Assembly (NCBI GenBank): GCA_001830475.1
Contig: MIAC01000005.1
Span: 1-7,035, forward strand
Length of the DNA stretch: 7,035 nucleotides
Origin: Rhodospirillales bacterium RIFCSPLOWO2_12_FULL_67_15
GTDB taxonomy: Bacteria; Pseudomonadota; Alphaproteobacteria; Rhodospirillales; 2-12-FULL-67-15
Reading direction: 5' to 3'
Of the stretch, positions 1 through 5,264 are shown one piece after another; position 1 is the stretch's first letter; each line of letters begins with the position of its first letter. A model generated the notes under the pieces. The model ran no database searches and was not told the origin of the DNA. It was given only the letters and a program-made list of their open reading frames with translations. Both the position numbers and the translations under genes were made by a program.

Positions 1-211
1 GATCGCGGCCGCAATCGAGGATCGCGCTATGAAGCGCGCCGGGTTCGCCCCGCGCGGCTTCCGCCACTATCTCCCGCCACACCGCCGGCCCGAGCGCCGC
101 CGCCGCGCCTGGGGCGCTGACCAGAAAAACGCGAAGGCCGCGCTCGCGCGCGGCCTGCAACGCGGCCTTCGCCTGCCCGAGATCGTGGACGACGAAGGCG
201 GGCGGACTCAT
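1..211 (-). CDS. Conserved-looking hypothetical protein downstream of gap (N-terminal 70 residues only)
   Basis: The reverse strand reads from an ATG at 211-209 and stays open to the window edge, giving 70 residues that begin MSPPAFVVHDLGQAKAALQA. The visible part alternates short hydrophobic strands (FVVHDL, RVFLVSAPGAA, ALHSAILDCG) with Ala/Arg-rich helical stretches, suggesting a small alpha/beta protein. No catalytic motif is seen. It starts 7 nt after the gap stop codon, so it is probably co-transcribed with gap and perhaps translationally coupled; a GGGG run three bases before the ATG is the only ribosome-binding candidate. The third-position GC bias matches gap. From memory, proteins of this kind occur near glycolytic genes (gap, pgk, fba) in Rhodospirillales, but I assign no function. 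The C-terminus is missing. Confidence 0.7.
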   Translation of the reverse strand, partial: MSPPAFVVHDLGQAKAALQAARERGLRVFLVSAPGAAAALGPAVWREIVAEAARGEPGALHSAILDCGRD

Positions 212-218
212 ATCCCCG

Positions 219-1229
219 TCACTTGGCGTTGGCCATCGCCACCGCCGTGTCCGCCATGCGGTTGGAGAAGCCCCACTCGTTGTCGTACCACGCGAGCACG
301 CGGACGAAATTGCCGTCGACCACCTGGGTTTGGGTCAGGTCGAACATCGCGCTCATGGGGCAGTGGTTGAAATCGACCGAAACCAGCGGCGCGTCGTTGA
401 GGCCGAGCACGCCCTTGAGCCTGTTGCCCTTGGCGGCCTTGACCATCGCCGCGTTGACCGCCTCGACGGTGGTTTTCTTCCGGGCGAGGAACTTGAAGTC
501 CACCACCGAGACGTTCGGCGTCGGCACGCGGATCGCGGTGCCGTCGAGCTTGCCCTTCAGCTCAGGCAGCACCAAGCCGACCGCCTTGGCCGCGCCGGTC
601 GAGGTCGGGATGATCGAGAGCGACGCCGCCCGCGCCCGGCGCAAATCCTTGTGCAGCGTGTCCACGGTGCGCTGGTCGCCGGTGAAGGAATGGATGGTGG
701 TCATGTACCCTTTTTCGATGCCGAAGGCTTCGTTGAGCACGTAGGCGACCGGCGCCAGGCAGTTGGTGGTGCAAGACGCGTTGGAAACGACCGTGTGCGC
801 GCCGGTGAGCTTGTCGTGATTGACGCCGTAGACGACGGTCAGGTCGACGTCGCTCGCCGGGGCCGAGATGAGGACTTTCTTGGCGCCCGCGGCCAGGTGT
901 GCGGCGGCCGCCTTGCGGTCGGTGAACAGCCCGGTGCATTCCAAGGCGATGTCGACGCCGAGCTTCTTCCACGGCAGCTTCGCCGGGTCCCGCTCGGCGG
1001 TCACCTTGATCGCGGATTTGCCGATGGTCATGACGTCGCCCTTGACCTTGACCTGGGCGGGCATGGGGCCGTGGATCGAGTCGTAGCGGAGGAGATGGGC
1101 GTTGGCCTCGGCCGAGCCGAGATCGTTGATGCCGAGCACTTCGATGTCCTTGCGCTCCGATTCCAGGATCGCCCGCAGCACCAGCCGGCCGATGCGCCCG
1201 AAACCGTTGATCGCCACGCGTACCGCCAT
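219..1229 (-). CDS. gap: Type I glyceraldehyde-3-phosphate dehydrogenase
   Basis: Catalyses the phosphorylating, NAD(P)-linked oxidation of glyceraldehyde 3-phosphate to 1,3-bisphosphoglycerate in cytoplasmic glycolysis/gluconeogenesis. The 336-residue product has the usual family length. The N-terminal Rossmann fold begins VAINGFGRIGR (residues 4-14). INDL at 34-37 puts an Asp at the end of the second strand, as in NAD-preferring enzymes. The nucleophile is Cys153 in SNASCTTNC, His180 lies in TTIHSFTGDQ, and the C-terminus carries the conserved WYDNEWGFSNRM. The frame is open 25 codons further upstream, but the start at 1229 is preferred: it places the Rossmann motif correctly and is preceded by GGAGGA five bases away (1235-1240 on the plus strand). 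It is divergent from the DUF4164-like/zapA operon. Cofactor preference is inference from one motif. Confidence 0.98.
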   Translation of the reverse strand: MAVRVAINGFGRIGRLVLRAILESERKDIEVLGINDLGSAEANAHLLRYDSIHGPMPAQVKVKGDVMTIGKSAIKVTAERDPAKLPWKKLGVDIALECTGLFTDRKAAAAHLAAGAKKVLISAPASDVDLTVVYGVNHDKLTGAHTVVSNASCTTNCLAPVAYVLNEAFGIEKGYMTTIHSFTGDQRTVDTLHKDLRRARAASLSIIPTSTGAAKAVGLVLPELKGKLDGTAIRVPTPNVSVVDFKFLARKKTTVEAVNAAMVKAAKGNRLKGVLGLNDAPLVSVDFNHCPMSAMFDLTQTQVVDGNFVRVLAWYDNEWGFSNRMADTAVAMANAK

Positions 1230-1298
1230 CGTAATCCTCCAGGAAAAAATCCGGCCAAGCCTCCGAAACCGGCGCACCTTCGGGCCAACGGCGCGGTC

Positions 1299-1326
1299 CG
1301 TCAACGGAATTTTACGGCGGTTGACG
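1299..1326. promoter_or_regulatory. Dyad / back-to-back -35-like boxes between gap and the zapA operon
   Basis: CGTCAAC at 1299-1305 and GTTGACG at 1320-1326 form a perfect 7-bp inverted repeat with a 14-bp spacer, so half-site centres are 21 bp apart. Read outward, each arm contains TTGACG, a near-consensus sigma-70 -35 hexamer: one faces gap (minus), the other faces the zapA operon (plus). The plus arm has a good -10 partner. The minus arm has none within 16-18 bp (best is GAAGGT/AAGGTG). The site may therefore be a two-fold operator, two divergent -35 elements, or both. Confidence 0.4.
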
Positions 1327-1350
1327 ATGCGCGCCGCCGCTACCTATGCT
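1321..1350 (+). promoter_or_regulatory. Candidate sigma-70 promoter for the DUF4164-like/zapA/ygfA operon
   Basis: TTGACG at 1321-1326 (5 of 6 to the -35 consensus) is followed after 18 bp by TATGCT at 1345-1350 (4 of 6 to TATAAT). Transcription would start near 1357, leaving a leader of about 60 nt before the TTG start at 1420. It is the best promoter match in the gap/zapA intergenic region and is correctly oriented. No experiment supports it here. Confidence 0.5.
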
Positions 1351-1419
1351 GCGTCGTGCGAATGCACGCCTACCGGCGTGACGCATGGGGGATTTTTGGG
1401 GACGGCGGGGGAGGTCCGG

Positions 1420-1668
1420 TTGAAAGAGGCTCAATCGCAACCGCAAGGACCGGCGTCGGCCCGGAAGTCGGGCCGTCTCGGAGCCGCCGAGGCTCGGATC
1501 GAGGCGGCGCTCGACCGGCTGGACGCGGCGCTCGGGACCCAAGCCGAGGACTTAGGGTCGGTGACGCGGCTGCAAGAGGAAAACGCGGCGCTGCGGCAGA
1601 CCCGCGCCGAGGTATCGGGGCGGTTGGACGCGGCGATCGAACGCCTGCGCCGGGTTCTCGCGCACTGA
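1420..1668 (+). CDS. Small coiled-coil protein, DUF4164-like, upstream of zapA
   Basis: An 82-residue product that is almost entirely predicted coiled coil: two heptad-rich segments (roughly residues 20-40, LGAAEARIEAALDRLDAAL, and 48-81, with LQEENAALRQ and RLDAAIERLRRVL), preceded by a short Gln/Pro/Ser tail. There is no signal peptide, membrane segment or cysteine. The TTG at 1420 is chosen as start because a GGGGAGG ribosome-binding site ends six bases upstream. The frame is open further upstream, with a GTG at 1378 as alternative, but that adds a Gly/Thr segment without such a site. It sits 14 nt before zapA. In alphaproteobacteria DUF4164 proteins often neighbour ZapA, from memory, and the C-terminal pattern fits. 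A role as a division-associated coiled coil is inference from context only. Confidence 0.72.
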   Translation: MKEAQSQPQGPASARKSGRLGAAEARIEAALDRLDAALGTQAEDLGSVTRLQEENAALRQTRAEVSGRLDAAIERLRRVLAH

Positions 1669-1682
1669 AAAGGGACGCGTCC

Positions 1683-2030
1683 ATGGCCCAGATTTCAGTC
1701 CGGATCGACGGACGCACGTACCCGATCGTCTGCGACGACGGGCAGGAAGCGCACCTGGCCAAGCTCGCCCTGTTCATCGACAAGCGGATCGAGCAGCTCG
1801 CCGCCGCGGTCGGGCGCTCCGACGACGCCCGCCTTCTGGTGATGGCGAGCCTCTTGGTCGCCGACGAGCTCATGGATGCCCGGGCCGAGGTGCAAACCGC
1901 CCGCGCCGAGGCGGGCGAAAGCCCGGCGATGGCGGCGGCCGCGGCCGAGGACGCGGTCGCGCGGCGCATCGAGCGCATCGCCGAGCGAATCGAGGGCTTG
2001 GCCGAGCGGCTGGAGCGGGCTTCGGCCTGA
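1683..2030 (+). CDS. zapA: Cell division protein ZapA
   Basis: ZapA binds FtsZ and bundles or cross-links its filaments at the cytoplasmic mid-cell Z-ring. The 115-residue product begins MAQISVRIDGRTYPIVCDDGQE, the short beta-sheet head typical of the family. It continues with AHLAKLALFIDKRIEQLA and the DARLLVMASLLVADELMDA helix (about residues 42-60), and ends in a long Ala/Arg/Glu coiled coil (about 62-115; repeated RIERIAERIEGLAERLERA) that forms the dimer/tetramer stalk. The ATG at 1683 follows an AAGGGA site by about 8 nt. The same frame is open far upstream, but that is a GC-rich shadow across gap. The stop at 2030 directly abuts the ygfA ATG, implying translational coupling. Family assignment is firm; function here is by homology. 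Confidence 0.93.
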   Translation: MAQISVRIDGRTYPIVCDDGQEAHLAKLALFIDKRIEQLAAAVGRSDDARLLVMASLLVADELMDARAEVQTARAEAGESPAMAAAAAEDAVARRIERIAERIEGLAERLERASA

Positions 2031-2642
2031 ATGAGCCTCGGCGAAGACAAGAAAGCGGCCCGCACGGAGGCGGCGGAGCGCCGGAACGCGGCCTTCGCTG
2101 CCGATCCGAATGCGGGCGAACGGCTGGCCGAGCGGGTGATCGAGCAGGCGGCCGCGCTCGGGATCGGACCCGGGGTCGCGATCTCGGCTTATTGGCCGAT
2201 GCGCGAGGAAATGGACGTGCGCCCCCTGATGCACGGTCTCGCCCAGCGGGGCTGCGCCGTCGCGCTTCCGGTCGTGATGGGGAAGGGCAAGCCCCTCGTC
2301 TTCCGGCGCTGGCGGCCGGGAATGGTCCTGCGATCCGGCACCTTCGGTTTGAGCGAGCCCGATGAACGCGAGCCCGAGGTGACGCCCGGGATCGTTTTCG
2401 CGCCGCTGCTCGCCTTCGACCGGCTGGGCAACCGCATCGGCTGGGGTGCGGGGTTCTACGACCGCACCCTGGCGGCTTTGCGCGCGCTTGGGCCCGTCGC
2501 GGCCGTCGGCGTCGCCTATGCCGCCCAGGAGCTTGCCGAAGTGCCCGCCGGCGCCCACGATCAGCCGCTCGATTGGATCGCGACCGAGCGCGAAGTGACC
2601 CGATTTTCTCGTCACCCCCGCGAAAGCGGGGGTCCAGTTTGA
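2031..2642 (+). CDS. ygfA: 5-formyltetrahydrofolate cyclo-ligase
   Basis: ATP-dependent conversion of 5-formyl-THF to 5,10-methenyl-THF (EC 6.3.3.2), returning a stored folate to one-carbon metabolism. The 203-residue product has the family elements in order: N-terminal KKAARTEAAERR helix (7-18), ISAYWPMREEMDVRPLM (51-67), the substrate/ATP loop PLLAFDRLGNRIGWGAGFYDR (about 125-145; usual form GYGGGFYDR, here GWGAGFYDR), and HDQPLDWIATE near the C-terminus (176-186). It starts at the base after the zapA stop; the nearest GGAG is 15 nt away, so translation probably depends on coupling. Residues 193-203 (SRHPRESGGPV) are encoded by a dispersed hairpin repeat, so the native stop has apparently been replaced. 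The catalytic core is unaffected. Confidence 0.94.
   Translation: MSLGEDKKAARTEAAERRNAAFAADPNAGERLAERVIEQAAALGIGPGVAISAYWPMREEMDVRPLMHGLAQRGCAVALPVVMGKGKPLVFRRWRPGMVLRSGTFGLSEPDEREPEVTPGIVFAPLLAFDRLGNRIGWGAGFYDRTLAALRALGPVAAVGVAYAAQELAEVPAGAHDQPLDWIATEREVTRFSRHPRESGGPV
2606..2637 (+). repeat. Dispersed hairpin repeat, copy A (overlaps the 3' end of ygfA)
   Basis: A perfect 8-bp stem (ACCCCCGC at 2614-2621 with GCGGGGGT at 2626-2633) closes a GAAA tetraloop. It is flanked by CGTC on the left and CCA on the right. This matches the widespread CGTCAT-stem-GCGAAAGC-stem-TCCA type of intergenic repeat, whose translation gives the familiar peptide RHPRESGGP, as here. It may also act as a transcription attenuator or mRNA-stabilising hairpin at the end of ygfA. 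A second, inverted copy lies at 3304-3335. Confidence 0.8.
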
Positions 2643-2672
2643 CCGTGCTACGTTTCGCGACGACGGGTAGAG

Positions 2673-3272
2673 ATGATGAGCTTGCCCGAATATCTCAGAT
2701 CGGATGAGCGCGAAGACGTCATCAATGCGCTTGAGCACGCGGCGCAGACCGCAAAAACCTTGGATAAATGCCCTCTGAATTGGAAGTGGGTCATTATCGC
2801 CGTCCACAACGCCCTTCAAGGCGCTCTGGTATGCACCCTGAGCGGCACGGACGGTACAGGTGCTCTGAACAAAAAATCGATGAGAGCGATGCGGGATTGG
2901 TTCGAAAAATCACGAAATAACCCACAGCTACTGCCTCCAGATGAAAGGTTGGCCGTTCCAATCGAACTGTATGATCGAGCAAAGAAACCGGATTACATGG
3001 GGCAGTTTGGCGGAGCACCCTTAAAAACTACCAAAGAGCAGGACAATGATGTCAAACGCCTCAACGATCTGAGGCGAGATTTTGCGCATTTCACTCCCAA
3101 AGGGTGGTCAATCCAAAGTGCTGGTCTCCCGCGCATAGTCCTGAACGCGATCGCGATCATCGAGAAGTTATTGCTTTCTCACCCAGCGAATACACTCAGG
3201 CTTGAATCAGAGCAGACGAACCGCATCAGACAAGCCCTCGCTACGCTTCATGGGGCTCTCCCCGTCGCGTGA
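2673..3272 (+). CDS. HEPN-like hypothetical protein with R-x4-H motif, probably acquired
   Basis: A 199-residue, mostly helical soluble protein; I do not recognise a named family with certainty. An N-terminal helix pair (about 14-57) contains WKWVIIAVHNALQGALVCTL, similar in pattern to the first helices of HEPN-type proteins. A central Lys/Pro-rich segment (75-125) follows. Then comes NDLRRDFAHF (131-140), where R134-x4-H139 matches the R-x4-6-H active-site motif of HEPN ribonucleases, and a C-terminal helix (154-170). Start: ATGATG at 2673/2676, with only a weak GGGTAGAG site. Composition is clearly AT-richer than all neighbours, with codons they avoid (TTA, ATA, AGA, AAA). It lies 30 nt after ygfA and is bracketed by inverted copies of one repeat, interrupting an otherwise housekeeping order. 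No adjacent nucleotidyltransferase or antitoxin gene is present. A defence or RNase role is a hypothesis; a plain DUF protein is possible. Confidence 0.75.
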   Translation: MMSLPEYLRSDEREDVINALEHAAQTAKTLDKCPLNWKWVIIAVHNALQGALVCTLSGTDGTGALNKKSMRAMRDWFEKSRNNPQLLPPDERLAVPIELYDRAKKPDYMGQFGGAPLKTTKEQDNDVKRLNDLRRDFAHFTPKGWSIQSAGLPRIVLNAIAIIEKLLLSHPANTLRLESEQTNRIRQALATLHGALPVA

Positions 3273-3303
3273 CGAATAAGGGGCTAGCGAGTATGAATGT
3301 TTG

Positions 3304-3335
3304 CAGATGGATGCCCGCTTCTGCGGGCATGACGG
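3304..3335 (-). repeat. Dispersed hairpin repeat, copy B (inverted relative to copy A)
   Basis: A perfect 8-bp stem (ATGCCCGC at 3311-3318 with GCGGGCAT at 3323-3330) encloses TTCT. On the minus strand it reads CGTCATGCCCGC-AGAA-GCGGGCATCCA, the same layout as copy A, with stem differences that keep base pairing. It lies in the 127-nt gap between the HEPN-like gene and the metallophosphoesterase gene. The remaining bases there (3273-3303 and 3336-3390) show no other feature beyond an unconvincing TATAAG at 3373. Confidence 0.78.
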
Positions 3336-3399
3336 CTTTGGTTGCGGATGAGTCGTTTCTTAGGGCCGCCGGTATAAGCCGACGAAAGACGAGGAACGC

Positions 3400-4227
3400 A
3401 TGCGCATCCTGATTTGCGGCGACGTGGTGGGAAGCTCGGGGCGCAAGGCGGTGGCCGAGCACGTGCCGAGGCTGCGCCGCGACCTCGATCTCGACTTCGT
3501 GATCGTCAACGGCGAGAACGCCGCGCACGGCTTCGGCATCACCGGGCCGCTCTGCGCCGAGCTTTACGCCGCCGGGGCCGACGTCATCACCACCGGCAAC
3601 CACGTCTGGGACCAGCGCGAGATCGCGACCTACATCGAGGGCGACGCGCGGCTCCTGCGCCCGCTCAATTATCCGCACGGCACGCCCGGCCGCGGCGCCG
3701 GGATTTTCCGCGCCCGCGACGGGCGCCAGGTGATGGTGGCCCATCCCATGGGCCGGCTGTTCATGGAGCCGCTCGACAATCCCTTCGCCGCGGTCGAGAT
3801 GGCGCTCGCCAACCACCGCCTCGGCGCGTCGGTGGCGGCGATCGTGGTCGATATGCACGCCGAGGCCACCAGCGAGAAGATGGCGATGGGCGTCTTTCTC
3901 GACGGGCGGGTCTCGGCGGTGGTCGGCAGCCACACCCACGTACCGACCGCGGACGCGCGCATTCTTCCCGGCGGCACCGCCTATATCACCGATCTCGGCA
4001 TGTGCGGCGACTACGATTCCGTGATCGGGATGGAAAAGGGCTTGGCGACGGAGCGGTTCGTGCGCAAGGTCATCGGCCCCCGGCTCGAGCCGGCGGAGGG
4101 TCCGGGCGCGCTCTCCGGGCTCTACCTCGAGACTGACGACGCGACTGGACTCGGCGTTCGCGCCCTGCCGGTCCGGATCGGCCCGGGTCTCGCGCCCGCC
4201 ATGCCCGAAAAGGCGCGCGAACGATAA
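3400..4227 (+). CDS. ymdB: YmdB-type metallophosphoesterase (TIGR00282 family)
   Basis: A 275-residue cytoplasmic phosphoesterase of the calcineurin-like YmdB family; the Bacillus subtilis member is a cyclic-nucleotide phosphodiesterase. (E. coli ymdB is an unrelated macrodomain gene.) All di-metal ligands are visible at family positions: Asp8 in GDVVG, Glu39-Asn40 in NGENAAHG, Asn67-His68 in TTGNHVWDQ, His153 in VDMHAEATSEK, and His178/His180 in VGSHTHVPTAD. YITDLGMCGDYDSVIGM (about 194-210) is the conserved C-terminal signature. The last 40 residues are variable. The ATG at 3400 follows GAGGA by 4 nt. Its original upstream neighbour was probably ygfA, now separated by the repeat-flanked insert, and it is 17 nt from the next gene, so likely co-transcribed with it. 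The true substrate is unknown. Confidence 0.93.
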   Translation: MRILICGDVVGSSGRKAVAEHVPRLRRDLDLDFVIVNGENAAHGFGITGPLCAELYAAGADVITTGNHVWDQREIATYIEGDARLLRPLNYPHGTPGRGAGIFRARDGRQVMVAHPMGRLFMEPLDNPFAAVEMALANHRLGASVAAIVVDMHAEATSEKMAMGVFLDGRVSAVVGSHTHVPTADARILPGGTAYITDLGMCGDYDSVIGMEKGLATERFVRKVIGPRLEPAEGPGALSGLYLETDDATGLGVRALPVRIGPGLAPAMPEKARER

Positions 4228-4244
4228 CTCGGCGGGAGACTGTC

Positions 4245-5072
4245 ATGCGCACGCAACTGGAAAAAGCCCGAGCCTTTCGCGCCCTGCACGAGCGGCCGGG
4301 CGTATTCGTCGTTCCGAACCCGTGGGACGCGGGCACCGCCAAGCTGCTCGCTTCGCTCGGTTTCGAGGCGCTCGCGACGACCAGCCTTGGGTTCGCGAGC
4401 ACGCTCGGGCGCGTGGATGGAACGAACGCCGTGAGCCGCAGCGAAGTACTGGACAATTGCCGCATGATCGCGGGCGCGACCGATCTGCCGGTCAGCGCGG
4501 ATTTGGAAAATTGTTACGCCGACGCCCCCGCGGCCGCCGCCGAGACGATCCGGCTTGCCGCCGAAGCAGGTGTGGTCGGCGGCTCGATCGAGGATGCGAC
4601 CGGGGATTCGCGCCAGCCGATCTACGATTTCGCGCTCGCGGTCGAACGCGTGCACGCGGCGGTCGCGATGGCCCGCGCGCTGCCGTTCTCCTTCACCTTG
4701 ACTGCGCGCGCGGAGAATTTCCTCCACGGACGCCCCGATCTCGATGACACGATCCGGCGCCTCCAGGCGTTCGAGCGGGCGGGCGCGGACGTGCTTTACG
4801 CGCCGGGGCTCAGGGAACTCGCCACCGTCCGGACGGTGGTCGCGTCCTTGAAGAAGCCGGTGAATGTCCTGATGAGCACGCTCGATCCCGCGCTGACGGT
4901 GCGCCACTTGGGCGAGGCCGGGGTCAAGCGGATCAGCGTCGGCAGCGCCCTCGCCCGGCTCGGGCTGGCGGCGTTCTTGCGCGGCGCGCGCGCGCTCAAG
5001 GATCAGGGCAGCTTCGCCTGGGCGAGCGAGGCGGTATCGAGCCGGGAGCTGACGCACGTCTTCCGGGAGTAA
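4245..5072 (+). CDS. Isocitrate lyase/phosphoenolpyruvate mutase superfamily enzyme
   Basis: A 275-residue (beta/alpha)8-barrel enzyme of the ICL/PEPM superfamily (COG2513-like), whose members make or cleave C-C or P-C bonds next to a carboxylate with Mg2+. Visible elements: VPNPWDAGTAKLLASLGF (23-40), SADLENCYAD (84-93, acidic Mg site with Asp86 and Glu88), GGSIEDATG (112-120, Glu116-Asp117), LTARAENFLHG (152-162, Arg155 and Glu157), ADVLYAPGL (181-189) and the C-terminal KRISVGSALAR. The flexible loop after IED, which carries KKCGH/KRCGH in isocitrate and 2-methylisocitrate lyases, here reads ATGDSRQPIYDF with no cysteine, so lyase activity of those kinds is unlikely. GGGAG lies six bases before the ATG. 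No phosphonate or methylcitrate-cycle genes are nearby, so the substrate is open. Confidence 0.9.
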   Translation: MRTQLEKARAFRALHERPGVFVVPNPWDAGTAKLLASLGFEALATTSLGFASTLGRVDGTNAVSRSEVLDNCRMIAGATDLPVSADLENCYADAPAAAAETIRLAAEAGVVGGSIEDATGDSRQPIYDFALAVERVHAAVAMARALPFSFTLTARAENFLHGRPDLDDTIRRLQAFERAGADVLYAPGLRELATVRTVVASLKKPVNVLMSTLDPALTVRHLGEAGVKRISVGSALARLGLAAFLRGARALKDQGSFAWASEAVSSRELTHVFRE

Positions 5073-5103
5073 AGATTTTTATCCCATCTTGCAACTTTTT
5101 GTC

Positions 5104-5130
5104 TTGACTTTAATACTTAAGTGTGATAGT
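5104..5130 (+). promoter_or_regulatory. Candidate promoter with embedded palindrome
   Basis: TTGACT at 5104-5109 resembles a -35 box. GATAGT at 5125-5130, preceded by TGT as an extended -10, follows after a short 15-bp spacer; TATCCT at 5131 is a weaker alternative. The spacer contains the 8-bp palindrome ACTTAAGT (5116-5123), operator-like in position, and GATAGTTATC is a further small dyad. The segment is markedly AT-rich in a GC-rich region. It would fire into the hairpin-rich stretch and then towards yebC. Confidence 0.4.
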
Positions 5131-5152
5131 TATCCTATTTCATCCAATCCTC

Positions 5153-5258
5153 CGGGTGATGGAAGTTCCCCACCCGTCCCGCCTTCGCGAAGCCCGCTGC
5201 CTACTCCGCCGAAGCAGCCGCTTCGGCTGCGAAGGCTGGATCGGCTGGCGAAGGAAGG
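5153..5258 (+). repeat. Hairpin-rich segment with alternative pairings
   Basis: CGGGTG (5153-5158) pairs with CACCCG (5171-5176). CCTTCGC (5182-5188) can pair with GCGAAGG at either 5229-5235 or 5248-5254, because GGCTGCGAAGG and GGCTGGCGAAGG form an imperfect direct repeat about 18-19 nt apart. The core can form GCCGAAGC/GCTTCGGC (5208-5215 with 5220-5227, AGCC loop) or, exclusively, GCAGCC/GGCTGC (5214-5219 with 5225-5230). CCGCCGAAGC-type hairpins are common dispersed intergenic repeats in alphaproteobacteria, so a decayed repeat is as likely as a structured RNA. Confidence 0.5.
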
Positions 5259-5264
5259 TGAGAA

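Noticed and set aside
330..1682. Long plus-strand open frame running from within the gap region into zapA
   Set aside because: It is antisense to gap, Arg/Gly/Asp-rich, and arises from GC-rich codon shadowing; only the part from 1683 matches ZapA.
1695..2819. 374-codon minus-strand frame opposite zapA, ygfA and the HEPN-like gene start
   Set aside because: Antisense shadow of three confident genes, with no recognisable domain and no start signal.
2606..3335. Insertion sequence with terminal inverted repeats around the HEPN-like gene
   Set aside because: The flanking elements are self-contained hairpins, the enclosed protein has no transposase motif, and no target duplication was seen.
3241..3939. 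232-codon minus-strand frame opposite ymdB
   Set aside because: Shadow of a confident gene; its end includes VMPAEAGIHL, a signature of translated repeat copy B.
4122..5057. 311-codon minus-strand frame opposite the ICL/PEPM gene
   Set aside because: Shadow frame; the plus strand carries all the superfamily motifs.
5153..5180. Resemblance to a fluoride riboswitch (GATGG followed by GTTC within a G/C stem)
   Set aside because: Spacing between the motifs is one base off, the second conserved half (a CTGATG...CC segment) is missing, and no fluoride exporter gene follows.
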